Assembly: GCF_000730165.1 (NCBI RefSeq)
Contig: NZ_CP022110.1
Span: 496,001-560,000, forward strand
Direction: 5' to 3'
Origin: Nitrospirillum viridazoti CBAmc
GTDB taxonomy: Bacteria; Pseudomonadota; Alphaproteobacteria; Azospirillales; Azospirillaceae
DNA: 64,000 nt
The notes below the pieces were generated by a model, which was given only the letters and a program-made list of their open reading frames with translations, had not been told where the DNA came from and searched no databases. Made by a program: the position numbers and the translations under genes. Below are positions 43,559 to 52,836 of this stretch, in pieces. Position 1 is the stretch's first letter; each line of letters begins with the position of its first letter.

Positions 43559-45013
43559 ATGACCTCAATGAGTGTGGATCAACCAGTGACGGTGGCGCCA
43601 ATGGGGACCCGGTGGGTCCTGGCCGCGTTGTCGCTGTGCGTGCTGCTGTCTTCCCTGGGTACCAGCGTGGCCAACGTGGCGCTGCCCACCCTGGCGCGGG
43701 CCCTGGGCGCGCCTTTCCAGCAGGTGCAATGGGTGGTGCTGGCCTATCTGCTGGCCATGACGACCCTGATCGTCAGCGTCGGGCGGCTGGGGGACTTGAT
43801 GGGTCGCCGCCGCCTGTTGCTGGCGGGCCTCGCCCTGTTCACCGGCGCCTCGGCCCTGTGCGGTTTGGTGCCCGGCCTGGGTGTCCTGGTCGCCGCCCGG
43901 GCGGCGCAGGGGCTGGGCGCGTCGGCCATGACGGCGCTGGCCCTGGCCTTCGTCGGCGGAACGGTACCCAAGGATCGCATCGGCCGCGCCATGGGCTTGA
44001 TGGGCACCATGTCGGCCGTGGGCACCGCGTTAGGCCCGTCCCTGGGCGGCGCCCTCATCGCCGCCTGGGGCTGGCGGGCCATCTTCCTGGTCAACCTGCC
44101 GCTGGGCGGTCTGGCCCTGCTGCTGGCTTGGCGGGCCCTGCCGGCGGATAGGGGACCGGCGGACGGGCCGTCAGCATCTGCGGACCGGCCCCGATTCGAT
44201 GCCGCCGGCACGGTGCTGCTGGGCGTCACCCTGGCGCTGTACGCCCTGGCCATGACGTTGGGACGAGGGCACTGGGGCGTGCTGAACTTGGCGCTGCTGG
44301 CGGCGGCGGCCGTGGGCGCCGGGCTGTTCGCGCTGGTGGAGGTGCTGGTGCCGTCACCCCTGGTGCGCCTGGGCCTGCTGCGCGACCCGGTGGTGGGGCC
44401 CGGCCTGGCGGGCAGTGGCGCTGTGGCGACGGTGATGGCGACCACCTTCGTGGTGGGGCCGTTCTACCTGGCCCGCGCCGTGGGCCTTAGCCCCGCCGGG
44501 GTGGGGCTGGTGATGTCGGCCGGACCCCTGATGTCCGCCCTGGCCGGTGTGCCGGCGGGCCGGCTGGTCGATCGCTTCGGCGCGGCGCATGTGAGTGTCG
44601 CCGGCTTGGCCGCCATGGTGGCGGGGACGGTGCTGATGGCATTGGCGGGGCTGGGTGCGCGAGGGGGCGTCCCGGGTGTCGCCGGTTACGTCGGGTCCAT
44701 CGCGGTGCTGACCGCCGGCTACGCCCTGTTCCAGGCGGCCAACAACACCGCGGTCATGTCGGGTGTTCCGGCCGACCGGCGGGGTATCGTCTCCGGCATC
44801 CTGAACCTGGCGCGCAACCTGGGCCTGATCACCGGCGCCTCGGCCCTGGGGGCGGTGTTCGTCCTGGCCGCCGGCGTGCCCGACATCACCAATGCCCCGG
44901 CGGGCGCGGTGGCCGCCGGCATGCGCGTCACCTTCCTGGCGGCGGGCGGCCTGGTGGCCCTGGCCCTGCTGGTGACGGCCAGGGGGCGGCGGCATTCTTT
45001 GCTTGAAATGTAA
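43559..45013 (+). CDS. MFS efflux transporter, DHA2 (EmrB/QacA) type
   Basis: A 484-residue major facilitator transporter of the drug:H+ antiporter-2 group. It shows LSSLGTSVANVALPTLARAL in helix 1, GRLGDLMGRRRLLLAG (motif A), and GPSLGGALIAAWGWRAIFLVNLP in helix 5. The helices are spread as in 14-segment transporters. It probably exports a toxic or signalling compound sensed by the adjacent LysR protein. The stop codon lies inside the Zur-box-like palindrome, so the downstream promoter begins within its last codons. Confidence 0.9.
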   Translation: MTSMSVDQPVTVAPMGTRWVLAALSLCVLLSSLGTSVANVALPTLARALGAPFQQVQWVVLAYLLAMTTLIVSVGRLGDLMGRRRLLLAGLALFTGASALCGLVPGLGVLVAARAAQGLGASAMTALALAFVGGTVPKDRIGRAMGLMGTMSAVGTALGPSLGGALIAAWGWRAIFLVNLPLGGLALLLAWRALPADRGPADGPSASADRPRFDAAGTVLLGVTLALYALAMTLGRGHWGVLNLALLAAAAVGAGLFALVEVLVPSPLVRLGLLRDPVVGPGLAGSGAVATVMATTFVVGPFYLARAVGLSPAGVGLVMSAGPLMSALAGVPAGRLVDRFGAAHVSVAGLAAMVAGTVLMALAGLGARGGVPGVAGYVGSIAVLTAGYALFQAANNTAVMSGVPADRRGIVSGILNLARNLGLITGASALGAVFVLAAGVPDITNAPAGAVAAGMRVTFLAAGGLVALALLVTARGRRHSLLEM

Positions 45014-45032
45014 TGTTATAACGTTACATTTC
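45005..45032. promoter_or_regulatory. Zur-box-like palindrome
   Basis: A 28-bp near-perfect inverted repeat: GAAATGTAA on the left (45005-45013) mirrors TTACATTTC on the right (45024-45032), with TGTTATAACG between them. It closely resembles the proteobacterial Zur (zinc uptake regulator) consensus of the form GAAATGTTATA-n-TATAACATTTC. It lies 36 nt upstream of the 91-residue gene, whose operon partner is a DUF1826 protein. Confidence 0.8.
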
Positions 45033-45067
45033 TTGGGTTTCTCTTCCATTGCCGGAGCCCGAGCCCG

Positions 45068-45343
45068 ATGTCCACCCTCACCGCCGCCCTTGGACTGCCC
45101 CCTGGCGTGGTGCCGCCCCGCTTCGCCGAGGCCCTGCTCACCTTCCAGGGGGCGCTGTCGCGATGCGAGGCAGCGGGCATCCCGGCGCACAGTGCGTTGG
45201 CCGCCGGCCTGGTGGAACTGCTGCCGCGCCTGATCGCCGTCTATGGGGCGGAAGGGGTGGCCGATGTGCTGGCCACCCTGGCGGCCCATGTCGGCGGCGA
45301 TGTGAAGGGGGACGACCTGGTGGCCGGGCGGACGCGGCAATGA
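45068..45343 (+). CDS. Small protein in Zur-box operon
   Basis: A 91-residue protein that I do not recognise. It is mostly helical and hydrophobic-balanced (FAEALLTFQGALSRCEAAGI, AALAAGLVELLPRLIAVYG) with one Cys and a few His, and no signal peptide. A GGAG site lies 10 nt before the ATG. The last four bases overlap the start of the DUF1826 gene (ATGA), and the operon begins with a Zur-box-like palindrome. A role in zinc limitation is therefore likely, but the biochemical function is unknown. Confidence 0.75.
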   Translation: MSTLTAALGLPPGVVPPRFAEALLTFQGALSRCEAAGIPAHSALAAGLVELLPRLIAVYGAEGVADVLATLAAHVGGDVKGDDLVAGRTRQ

Positions 45344-45981
45344 CCGGCGCCGGCATTGTCGAGGATGCCAGCCCTGCCGTGCTGGGCCGTGTATCGGATC
45401 CGGCGGTGGGCTTGGCGCTGTGGCGCCGGGACCGGTTCCCCGGCGCGGCGTTGGACCCTTGGTTGGACGCGCTGCCGGCGGACCGCCTGCCCCGAGGCCG
45501 TTTCCTGGCACGCCTTGGTGACGTGGATACCGCCCTGGGGCCACTGCTGGACGGGGCTGGCGCGCCCATGGCTTTGGCCGCCGACATCGTGGACCTCAGC
45601 CGCCGTTTCCTGGATGTCGCGGGCGGGGAATGGGTGGACCTGCGGCTGGAGGTGGTGCAGGGCGACGCCTGCTGGAAATTCCACCGCGACCATGTGCGGC
45701 TGCGCCTGATCACGACCTATCGGGGCCCAGGCACCCAGGTGGTGGCGCCGATAGACGCCGCCCGCGCACTGGCGGAGCAACGGCGGTACCAGGGCCCCTT
45801 GCATGAGATGCCGCGCCATGCGGTGGCGCTGTTCAAGGGCTGTGGCGAAACAGGTGACGACACCTCTGGGGCGGGGATCGTCCATCGGTCGCCCCCCATC
45901 GCCGGCACCGGCCAGGCACGGCTGGTCCTGTGCCTGAACCTACCCTCGGCCGCGTCGCCCGAGGCTTGGGTGCCCACCTAA
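45340..45981 (+). CDS. DUF1826 family protein
   Basis: A 213-residue cytoplasmic protein matching DUF1826. Visible motifs are FHRDHVRLRLITTYRGPGTQ in the middle, then HEMPRHAVALFKG, and GIVHRSPPIAGTGQARLVLCLN at the C-terminus. The spaced His/Asp residues (FHRDH, and the His of VHRSPP) look like a metal- or oxygenase-type site. DUF1826 genes often accompany CobW-type zinc metallochaperones and are predicted to be Zur-regulated; no cobW lies within the window. Start at 45340, overlapping the upstream gene by 4 nt. Confidence 0.82.
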   Translation: MTGAGIVEDASPAVLGRVSDPAVGLALWRRDRFPGAALDPWLDALPADRLPRGRFLARLGDVDTALGPLLDGAGAPMALAADIVDLSRRFLDVAGGEWVDLRLEVVQGDACWKFHRDHVRLRLITTYRGPGTQVVAPIDAARALAEQRRYQGPLHEMPRHAVALFKGCGETGDDTSGAGIVHRSPPIAGTGQARLVLCLNLPSAASPEAWVPT

Positions 45982-46179
45982 CCTTTCGCTTATATATCCC
46001 GTTGGTGGTGTTAACGGTGTACGAACATTAATAAGGCGGCAAGTTTTTTATCATACTCCATGAAATATCCAATCCTCCTGCATATTCCGAGTCCTGGCTC
46101 CGGCGAGAGATCCTTTTCGAAATCTTGTGAATTCGCCGGTGTGGCTGACTTGGAATATTGGATTTTTCGGAGTGTTGAA

Positions 46180-47664
46180 ATGATGCTGGCTGGTTTTCTG
46201 CAGAAGTTTCGGGTCATGGCGGCCACGTTGGCGGCCCTGGACCGGTCCCAGGCGGTGATCGAGTTCGCCATGGACGGCACTGTGCTGACCGCGAACAAGA
46301 ACTTCCTGAAGGCCATGGGCTATACCCTGGCCGAGATCCAGGGCAAGACCCATGCCCTGTTCGTGGAAGAGGCGGAGCGGAACGGCACCGCCTACAAGGC
46401 CTTTTGGGAGGCGTTGCGGCGCGGGGAATATCAGGCGGCGCAGTTCAAGCGTATCGGCAAGGGCGGCAAGGAGGTCTGGATCGAGGCCTCCTACAACCCC
46501 ATCCTCGACACCAAAGGCCGGCCGCTGAAGGTGGTGAAGTACGCGACCGACGTCACGGCGCAGAAGATGGAATACGCCGACCTGCGGGGCCAGATGGACG
46601 CCATCCGCAAATCGCAGGCGGTGATCGAGTTCACCATGGACGGCACCGTGCTGACCGCCAATGAGGGCTTCCTCAACACCCTGGGCTATACGCTGGCCGA
46701 GGTGCAGGGCAAGCCGCACGCCATGTTCGTGGACGCCGCCTACCGCGACAGTGCCGATTACCGTGCCTTCTGGGACGCGCTGCGCCGCGGCGAGTATAAG
46801 GCGGCCCAGTTCCGCCGTCTGGGCAAGGGCGGCAAGGAGGTCTGGATCGAGGCGTCGTACAACCCAATCTTCGATCTGAACGGCCGGCCGTTCAAGGTGG
46901 TGAAGTACGCTACCGACATCACCCGCCAGGTGCAGATGCTGGCCGACCTGAAGGTCCTGATCGACAAGAACTTCGGGGAAATCGACCACGCCGTGGACCA
47001 GACCACGCGCCAGTCGGGTGATGCGCTGACCGCCGCTGGCGAAACCTCCGGTGCCGTGCAGATGATGGCGTCCAGCGCCGAGGAACTGGCGGCATCCATC
47101 CGCGAAATCTCGCAAAGCATGGCGCAGTCGCGGATGGCGGCCGAGAACGCCACCGCGCTGGCCGACAAGGCCGACGCCTCGACCCAGCGGTTGGCTGAGG
47201 TCGCCCGCTCCATGGAAGGGGTGGTCGAGGTCATCCGGGGCATCGCGGGTCAAATCAACCTGCTGGCCCTGAACGCCACCATCGAGGCGGCACGGGCCGG
47301 CGACGCCGGCAAGGGCTTCGCCGTGGTGGCGACGGAGGTGAAGAACCTGGCCACCCAGTCCGCCAACGCCACCCAGCAAATCTCCGATGAGATCGAGGGC
47401 ATGCAGGCCGTGTCCGGCGAGGTGGTGGGCGCCCTGAGTACCATCCGCCAGTCCATCGGCACGGTGCGGGAATATGTGACCACCACCGCCAGCGCCGTGG
47501 AGGAACAGAGCGCCGTGACTCGTGACATGTCCTCCAACATGCAGCGCACGGCGGTGGCGGTGGAGACGGTCACCAATAACCTCGGCAGCATCACCGCGGC
47601 CATCGGCCAGGTTGGCGAGGCCGTCGCCACCACCAAGCGGGCCGCGCACGTGCTGGCGCGATGA
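46180..47664 (+). CDS. Soluble chemoreceptor with two PAS domains
   Basis: A 494-residue methyl-accepting chemotaxis protein without membrane segments, so a cytoplasmic sensor. PAS/PAC domain 1 is at about 20-125 and domain 2 at about 145-250. The two are nearly copies of each other (QAVIEF-MDGTVLTAN, GYTLAE-QGK, ALRRGEY-AAQF, GKGGKEVWIEASYNPI). The signalling domain (about 290-480) carries the conserved hairpin tip IAGQINLLALNATIEAARAG. The start at 46180 (ATGATG) is preceded by GGAG with 7 nt spacing. The frame remains open upstream, but that AT-rich stretch (46011-46180) looks like promoter. PAS domains suggest sensing of redox or a ligand via a cofactor. Confidence 0.9.
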   Translation: MMLAGFLQKFRVMAATLAALDRSQAVIEFAMDGTVLTANKNFLKAMGYTLAEIQGKTHALFVEEAERNGTAYKAFWEALRRGEYQAAQFKRIGKGGKEVWIEASYNPILDTKGRPLKVVKYATDVTAQKMEYADLRGQMDAIRKSQAVIEFTMDGTVLTANEGFLNTLGYTLAEVQGKPHAMFVDAAYRDSADYRAFWDALRRGEYKAAQFRRLGKGGKEVWIEASYNPIFDLNGRPFKVVKYATDITRQVQMLADLKVLIDKNFGEIDHAVDQTTRQSGDALTAAGETSGAVQMMASSAEELAASIREISQSMAQSRMAAENATALADKADASTQRLAEVARSMEGVVEVIRGIAGQINLLALNATIEAARAGDAGKGFAVVATEVKNLATQSANATQQISDEIEGMQAVSGEVVGALSTIRQSIGTVREYVTTTASAVEEQSAVTRDMSSNMQRTAVAVETVTNNLGSITAAIGQVGEAVATTKRAAHVLAR

Positions 47665-47721
47665 GCGGGAAGCCCGGGACCAGCGGCGTGGGGAGATGCC
47701 CCACGCCGCTGCGGGCCCGAA

Positions 47722-49014
47722 CTACGCCCTGAACAGGGCCGGATCGCCGCTGCCCGGGTGGAAGCCGGGGAAGACGGCATCCACCTGGGCCACGCCCATG
47801 CGATGCTTCAGCACGCTGGTCAGCACGTCGCGATAGTCGGTGGTGACAGCCAGGTCAACGCGCTCGTCCAAGTCCTGCGGCTGCAGGCCCGGCCAGCGGC
47901 CCAGCAGGCGGCCGCCCGCCACGCCCCCGCCCAGCACCATCATCAGCGAGCCATGGCCGTGGTCGGTGCCGCCGCTGCGGTTGGCCCGCAGGCGGCGGCC
48001 GAACTCGCTGACCGTCACCAGGGTGATGCGATCGTGATAGGCCGACAGGTCGTTCCAGAAAGTGCTCAGCGAGCCCGACAGCTGGTGGATCAGGCTCTTG
48101 AACCGGCCGGCCTGGCCCTCATGCGTGTCCCAGCCGCCCATGTCGACGCAGGCGACCTTCAGGCCGGCATCCATGCGGATCAGGCGGGCCACCGTCTCCA
48201 GCGAGCGACCGACGTCGCCCTCGAAGGCGCCGCCATGCTCCGGCTGGTAGGCCAGGACCTTGCCGTCCGGCCCTTTGGGCAGGGCGGCGTTCAGGCGCAG
48301 CGCGGCGTCCAGCGCCACCCGGCCCCCGCGCGCGACATTGGGGTTGAAGGATGCCGGCTGGCCGGCGGCGGGGTACAGCCGCTCCAGCACCGCCTGGGTG
48401 CTTGGCCCGCCGGGCAGGCCGAAGCCGCCGCGCAGGTCGGGAATGGACAGGGCTTCGGGATAGCCTTGCAGCAGCTTGGGCACGCCCCCGGCGGTGCTGA
48501 CCGCCACCAGCTCGCCATTGCTTCCCATCTGGTGCAGCAGGCGGGCGACCCAGCCACCCTCCGTGCCCAGGACGCCGTTGCCCTTGGGCTCCTCCGCCAA
48601 GCCACGCTCCATCAGTTCCTGCGCCTCGAAATGGCTGCGGGTGGCGTTGGACAGGCCGGTGGCGTGGACGATGGCCAGGTCGCCCTGGCGGTAGAGCTCA
48701 TGCAGGGCGGCGGCCTCGGGATGCAGGCGGAAGTCCACACCCTGCGCCAGATCGCTGTCCATCGCGATGCCGGCCTTGTCGCCGCTGTCCAGCAGCCGCA
48801 GGTCGGCCGGCCGCGCGTCGATGTAGACGGCGTCGTTGGCCGGGCCGATGAAGTTCAGCACGTCCATGCCACCGCGGAAGAACAGCACGACCAGGATTTT
48901 GCCATTGGGCGCGCCACCGGGCGCGGCAAAGGCCAGCTGGCCCAGGCCGGGCACGGTGGTGAGGGCGCCGGCGGCGGCCAGGGTCTTCAATATCTCGCGT
49001 CGATTGAACGCCAT
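47722..49014 (-). CDS. DUF1501 secreted protein
   Basis: A 430-residue exported protein of the DUF1501 family, which has an alkaline-phosphatase/sulfatase-like fold by prediction. The N-terminus NRREILKTLAAAGALT with a following hydrophobic stretch looks like a twin-arginine signal. Conserved parts: LVVLFFRGGMDVLN, HPEAAALHELY, VDMGGWDTHEGQ, VTVSEFGRR and the TDHGHGSLMMVLG metal-type motif. It is the downstream partner of the DUF1800 gene, 18 nt apart. The pair is widespread, but no biochemical function is established. Confidence 0.9.
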   Translation of the reverse strand: MAFNRREILKTLAAAGALTTVPGLGQLAFAAPGGAPNGKILVVLFFRGGMDVLNFIGPANDAVYIDARPADLRLLDSGDKAGIAMDSDLAQGVDFRLHPEAAALHELYRQGDLAIVHATGLSNATRSHFEAQELMERGLAEEPKGNGVLGTEGGWVARLLHQMGSNGELVAVSTAGGVPKLLQGYPEALSIPDLRGGFGLPGGPSTQAVLERLYPAAGQPASFNPNVARGGRVALDAALRLNAALPKGPDGKVLAYQPEHGGAFEGDVGRSLETVARLIRMDAGLKVACVDMGGWDTHEGQAGRFKSLIHQLSGSLSTFWNDLSAYHDRITLVTVSEFGRRLRANRSGGTDHGHGSLMMVLGGGVAGGRLLGRWPGLQPQDLDERVDLAVTTDYRDVLTSVLKHRMGVAQVDAVFPGFHPGSGDPALFRA

Positions 49015-49032
49015 GATCGTCTCTCCTCCCGC

Positions 49033-50634
49033 TCAGCGCAGCTGGAACGCGGGGCTCATGGCCACGTAAGCGGCCAAGCGGCGGTTGGCGAATTCGCCGG
49101 TTTTATTGTCCACCATGGGCGGCGTGTCGGCGGCCAGTGACAGGCCGCCCAGCAGCGCGGCCGCGTCGATGGCCGTGGGGCTGCCCAGCAGGCGGTCGGA
49201 CCAAAAGGCCACCGCCTGGCCGCTGTGGGCGGCGGCCGGCCCCATCTGGGCCGTGGCGGACAGGCCGGGGGGCATCCACCACCCCTCCGCCAAGCCCAGC
49301 GCCAGGTTCCAGCGCGCCCGCATGTTCTGCGCGCCCAGCCAATAATCGTCGGCCACGGGGTGTCCGTCGGGGCTGGGCCAGGCGTACAGCTTCTGCCCGG
49401 CGCTATCCATGGTGCCCACCAGCGGCTCGCTGGCGGTGACGGGTATGCCGGTGGCGCGCGCGAAGCTGGCCACCAGTTCCAGCGGCCGCTTGGGCCTGGC
49501 GCCCCAATTGGCCGTGGCCTGGGGCGACAGGGCGATCAACCGCACCACCCGGGCGATCTGGTCGGGGCGCTGGCGGTTGTCCAGCCAAGTCGCGGCGGCG
49601 GCCTTGACCAGCTCCGGCGACGGTTCCCCGCCCAGCAGGGACCGCACCATCTTGGTGCAGATGAACTGGGCGGTGGCGGGATGGTTGGCCACCAGGTCCA
49701 GCACCTTGTGCCCATCGTTCTGCGGCGGCTGGTAGCTGTCGAATTCCGCCGCCAGCACGCGCTTCTGGTAATTGTCGTGCCAGGATTCGATGTAGGTGAA
49801 GCGGCCGTCGTTGGGCGCCTTGTAGCCGCCCAGATCCTGGCCGCTCTGGATGCTCCACCCGGTGAAGGCGCGGCTGGCCTCATAGACATCCTGGTCGATA
49901 TAGCCCTCAGGGGCGCCCTTCAGGGCGCCGGGCACGTCGCGCCAGCGGTCGTACTGGGTGTTCAGGTAGGCGTCGCGGCCCAAGGTGTGCAGTTCGAACA
50001 GCTCACGGGCGTAGTTCTCGTTGGCCGCCCCGCCGCGCGAGGATCGGTTGTTCAGGTAGATCAGCATGGCGGGGCTGGTCGCCACCGCCTCCAGCAGATC
50101 GCGGAAATTGCCCAGGGCGTGGGCCCGCAAGGCGGCGTCATAGGCGGGCAGCGCCGGGGCCGTGTAACTGTCGGCCGCGTTGACGGAGAAATGGTCGTGC
50201 CAGAACAGCGTCATGACCTGGCGCAGCTGGGCGGGGTCGTAGACTGCGCGGATGACCGTGGCCGCGGCCAAATCCAGACGCGGGCGCACCCGTTCCTGAT
50301 AAGGCAGCTTGCGGTCCGGCTGGTTCAGCGACCACAGCGCGTCCACCGGCTGGTCCAGGGTGCGCAGCGGGCGCATTTCATCCAGCGCGGCCCAGCCTTC
50401 GCCGGCGTCGTACTTGATGCGCATGACCGCGCTGTCCAGCTTCTGCTGGCATTCGGGCCCCGGGCCGGTGCCGGCGGCCGCCAGGTGCAGCTGCTCATCC
50501 AGCCAATGCGGGATGCCCTGTTGCTTCAGGGCCTGAGCGTCACCGGGCCTGGGGCCATAGGCGAAGCGGTTCAGGAATATCCATTCTTGCGACGGGGCGG
50601 CGCCAGCGGCCGCAACTGGGGTGGGGACGACCAT
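49033..50634 (-). CDS. DUF1800 family protein
   Basis: A 533-residue protein of the DUF1800 family. It has the hallmark N-terminal FLNRFAYGPRPGDAQAL, then MTLFWHDHFSVN, NENYARELFELHTLG, ASRAFTGWSI and HDNYQKRVL. The start at 50634 has GGAGG 7 nt upstream; no clear signal peptide is seen, though VVPTPVAAAGAAPS is weakly hydrophobic. The following DUF1501 gene is always its companion in many genomes, and together they are thought to act in the cell envelope. Function is unknown. Confidence 0.9.
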   Translation of the reverse strand: MVVPTPVAAAGAAPSQEWIFLNRFAYGPRPGDAQALKQQGIPHWLDEQLHLAAAGTGPGPECQQKLDSAVMRIKYDAGEGWAALDEMRPLRTLDQPVDALWSLNQPDRKLPYQERVRPRLDLAAATVIRAVYDPAQLRQVMTLFWHDHFSVNAADSYTAPALPAYDAALRAHALGNFRDLLEAVATSPAMLIYLNNRSSRGGAANENYARELFELHTLGRDAYLNTQYDRWRDVPGALKGAPEGYIDQDVYEASRAFTGWSIQSGQDLGGYKAPNDGRFTYIESWHDNYQKRVLAAEFDSYQPPQNDGHKVLDLVANHPATAQFICTKMVRSLLGGEPSPELVKAAAATWLDNRQRPDQIARVVRLIALSPQATANWGARPKRPLELVASFARATGIPVTASEPLVGTMDSAGQKLYAWPSPDGHPVADDYWLGAQNMRARWNLALGLAEGWWMPPGLSATAQMGPAAAHSGQAVAFWSDRLLGSPTAIDAAALLGGLSLAADTPPMVDNKTGEFANRRLAAYVAMSPAFQLR

Positions 50635-50729
50635 TCCCGGCCCTCCTTGATCAATCGATCCGACCCCCATGCTACTCTATTTCCCGTCATAACCCGGCGT
50701 CCGCCAGTAGCGGTAGGGTCTATGGATAG

Positions 50730-50758
50730 AAAAAGGGGGCCCCGGTGGGACCCCCTTT
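50730..50758 (-). terminator. Terminator of the OPT transporter gene
   Basis: On the minus strand, GGGGGTCCC and GGGGCCCCC pair around ACC (50735-50755) and are followed by five T. It lies 51 nt beyond the OPT stop codon. Confidence 0.85.
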
Positions 50759-50808
50759 CTAACCCTTTCGGGATGAGGCTTTTCGCCCCACTTGATATCC
50801 TGTGCCGG

Positions 50809-52836
50809 TTACTTTCGTTCGGCCAGCACCCAGCGGACGCTCCACAGGCAGGCCACCAGGAAGACGATACCGCCCAGCCATTCGGCCGCCCCGGCGAAGC
50901 CGTCGCCCATGACCGCCAGCGGTTCCTGGTTGCCGGTCAGCGAGATGATGGCCGCCTGGGCCACGCCGAACAGGCTTTCGCCCACGATCATGCCCGAGGC
51001 CAGCAGCATGGCGCGGCGCTGGGCCACGTCGGCGAACTTCTCGACGGGCACACCGGCCGCCTTGGCCCGCTGGGCCAGCACGCGGTCGACGATGTAGGCC
51101 AGCAGGGCGCCCACGCTGACGGGCACGGTGACCGTCATGGGCAGGTAGATGCCCAGGGCCACGGCCAGCGGCGGCAGGCGGAAGCGGCGGGTGGTGGCCT
51201 TCAGCACCTCGTCCACCACCACCAGGCAGATGCCGACCACGGCGCCGATGCCCAGCATGGACCAGTCCAGCTTGCCGCTGAGGATGCCCGTGGCCAGGGT
51301 GGCCATCAGCGTCGCCTGCGGGGCGCCCAGTGTCTTGGCTGGGTCCATGCCCGGGTCCAGCGGCGCGCCGGCGAAGCCGTAGGCGTGCTGCAGCAGGTTC
51401 AGCACCGGCGGGATGACGGCGGCGCCGACGATGCAGCCCAGCACCAGGGCCACCTGCTGGCGCCAGGGCGTGGCCCCTACCAGCTGGCCGGTCTTCAGGT
51501 CCTGCAGGTTGTCGTTGGCGATGGTGGCGATGGTCAGCACGACCGAGGTGGTGAACAGCGCCAGCGCCACGGCGGCCCCGCGGATGACCGGATCGGACAC
51601 CCCGTCCTTGCCCAGCAGGGTGACCAGCAGCAGGGACGAGGCGATGGCCGCCAGGATGCCGATGCTGGAGATGGGGCTGTTGGAACTGCCGATCAGGCCC
51701 GCCATGTAGCCCGAGGCGGCGGCGACGATGAAGCCCATGACGGCGGCGAAGACGACGCCGGCCAGGACCAGCACCACCAAGTGGGTGGACAGCGGCGTGC
51801 CCAGGATGAAGGAGATGAACAGTCCCGCCAGCGGCACCAGCAGCACGGCGGCGATGGCCATGACGTAGTGGAAGGGGATGTCCTGCTCCACCCGGGGGAC
51901 GGAGTGGGCGTTGCCGGCGCGCACGGTCTTCATGGCGTTCAGCGAGGCGCGGATGCCGTCGGTCATCGGCTTGGCCAGGACGATCAGGGTCCAGATGGCG
52001 GCGGCGGCGATGGCGCCGGCGCCGATCAGGCGGACCTGCTGGCGCCACACGACGCTGTTGGCATACTTGATCAGGTCCATGCCGTCGACCGGCGGGTGCA
52101 GCCAGGTCAGGATAGGCACGGCGCCGAACCAGGCGATGGCCACGCCCACGAACATGGCGAAGCCCACGGTGGCACCCACCAGATAGCCGGCGCCCAGCAG
52201 GGCCATCGACAGGCCGGTGCCCAGGCCCGTGACGGCGTTGCCGATGCGCAGGAAGCCCTGGAACTGCTCGGTGAAGAAGCGCATCGCCGTCATCAGGAAG
52301 AACCCGATGGAAACGAGGGTGCCGGCGACCACGTCGCGCAGGCCCGCGCCCTTGGCGGCCTCGTCCGCACCGGCCTCACCGGCCGTGTCGGGGGAGCCGA
52401 CCTTCAGCACTTCCGCCGCAGCCACGCCCTCGGGGTAGGGCAGGTTGCCCTGCACCACCATGGCCCGGCGCAGGGGCACGGTGTACATGACGCCCAGGAT
52501 GCCGCCCACGGCGCAGATGCCGGCGGACTGCCAGAAGGGGAAGCCGGTCCAGTAGCCGACGATGACCAGGCCGGGCAGCACGAAGATGACGGATGACAGG
52601 GTGCCGGCGGATGAGGCCAGCGTCTGCACGAAGTTGTTTTCCTGGATGGTGCTGTCCTTGGCCAGGCGCAGCACCGCCATGGAGATGACCGCCGCCGGGA
52701 TGGAGGAGGCGAAGGTCAGGCCTACTTTCAGGCCCAGGTAGACGTTGGCGGCGGTGAACACCACGGTGATCAGGGCACCCAGAATGATGCCGCGCAGGGT
52801 CAGTTCCCTAATCGAGCTGCGCGCGAACCGGGTCAT
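50809..52836 (-). CDS. OPT-family oligopeptide/metal-chelate transporter
   Basis: A 675-residue inner-membrane protein with about 16 hydrophobic segments, belonging to the OPT family (bacterial branch). Typical parts are ELTLRGIILGALITVVFTAA and NVYLGLKVGLTFASSIPAAV at the N-terminus, GNLPYPEGVAAAEVL, and DNLQDLKTGQLVGATPWRQQ in the centre. Members move oligopeptides or iron-chelate complexes. I use the ATG at 52836 (MTRFARSSIRELTLRG); the upstream 30 codons are not family-like. The gene stands alone with its own terminator. Confidence 0.92.
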   Translation of the reverse strand: MTRFARSSIRELTLRGIILGALITVVFTAANVYLGLKVGLTFASSIPAAVISMAVLRLAKDSTIQENNFVQTLASSAGTLSSVIFVLPGLVIVGYWTGFPFWQSAGICAVGGILGVMYTVPLRRAMVVQGNLPYPEGVAAAEVLKVGSPDTAGEAGADEAAKGAGLRDVVAGTLVSIGFFLMTAMRFFTEQFQGFLRIGNAVTGLGTGLSMALLGAGYLVGATVGFAMFVGVAIAWFGAVPILTWLHPPVDGMDLIKYANSVVWRQQVRLIGAGAIAAAAIWTLIVLAKPMTDGIRASLNAMKTVRAGNAHSVPRVEQDIPFHYVMAIAAVLLVPLAGLFISFILGTPLSTHLVVLVLAGVVFAAVMGFIVAAASGYMAGLIGSSNSPISSIGILAAIASSLLLVTLLGKDGVSDPVIRGAAVALALFTTSVVLTIATIANDNLQDLKTGQLVGATPWRQQVALVLGCIVGAAVIPPVLNLLQHAYGFAGAPLDPGMDPAKTLGAPQATLMATLATGILSGKLDWSMLGIGAVVGICLVVVDEVLKATTRRFRLPPLAVALGIYLPMTVTVPVSVGALLAYIVDRVLAQRAKAAGVPVEKFADVAQRRAMLLASGMIVGESLFGVAQAAIISLTGNQEPLAVMGDGFAGAAEWLGGIVFLVACLWSVRWVLAERK

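Noticed and set aside
49225-52596. A plus-strand open frame of more than 1100 codons opposite the DUF1800 and OPT genes
   Set aside because: It is antisense to two well-supported genes and its translation is His/Gln/Gly/Arg-rich low-complexity sequence, a usual by-product of high GC content.
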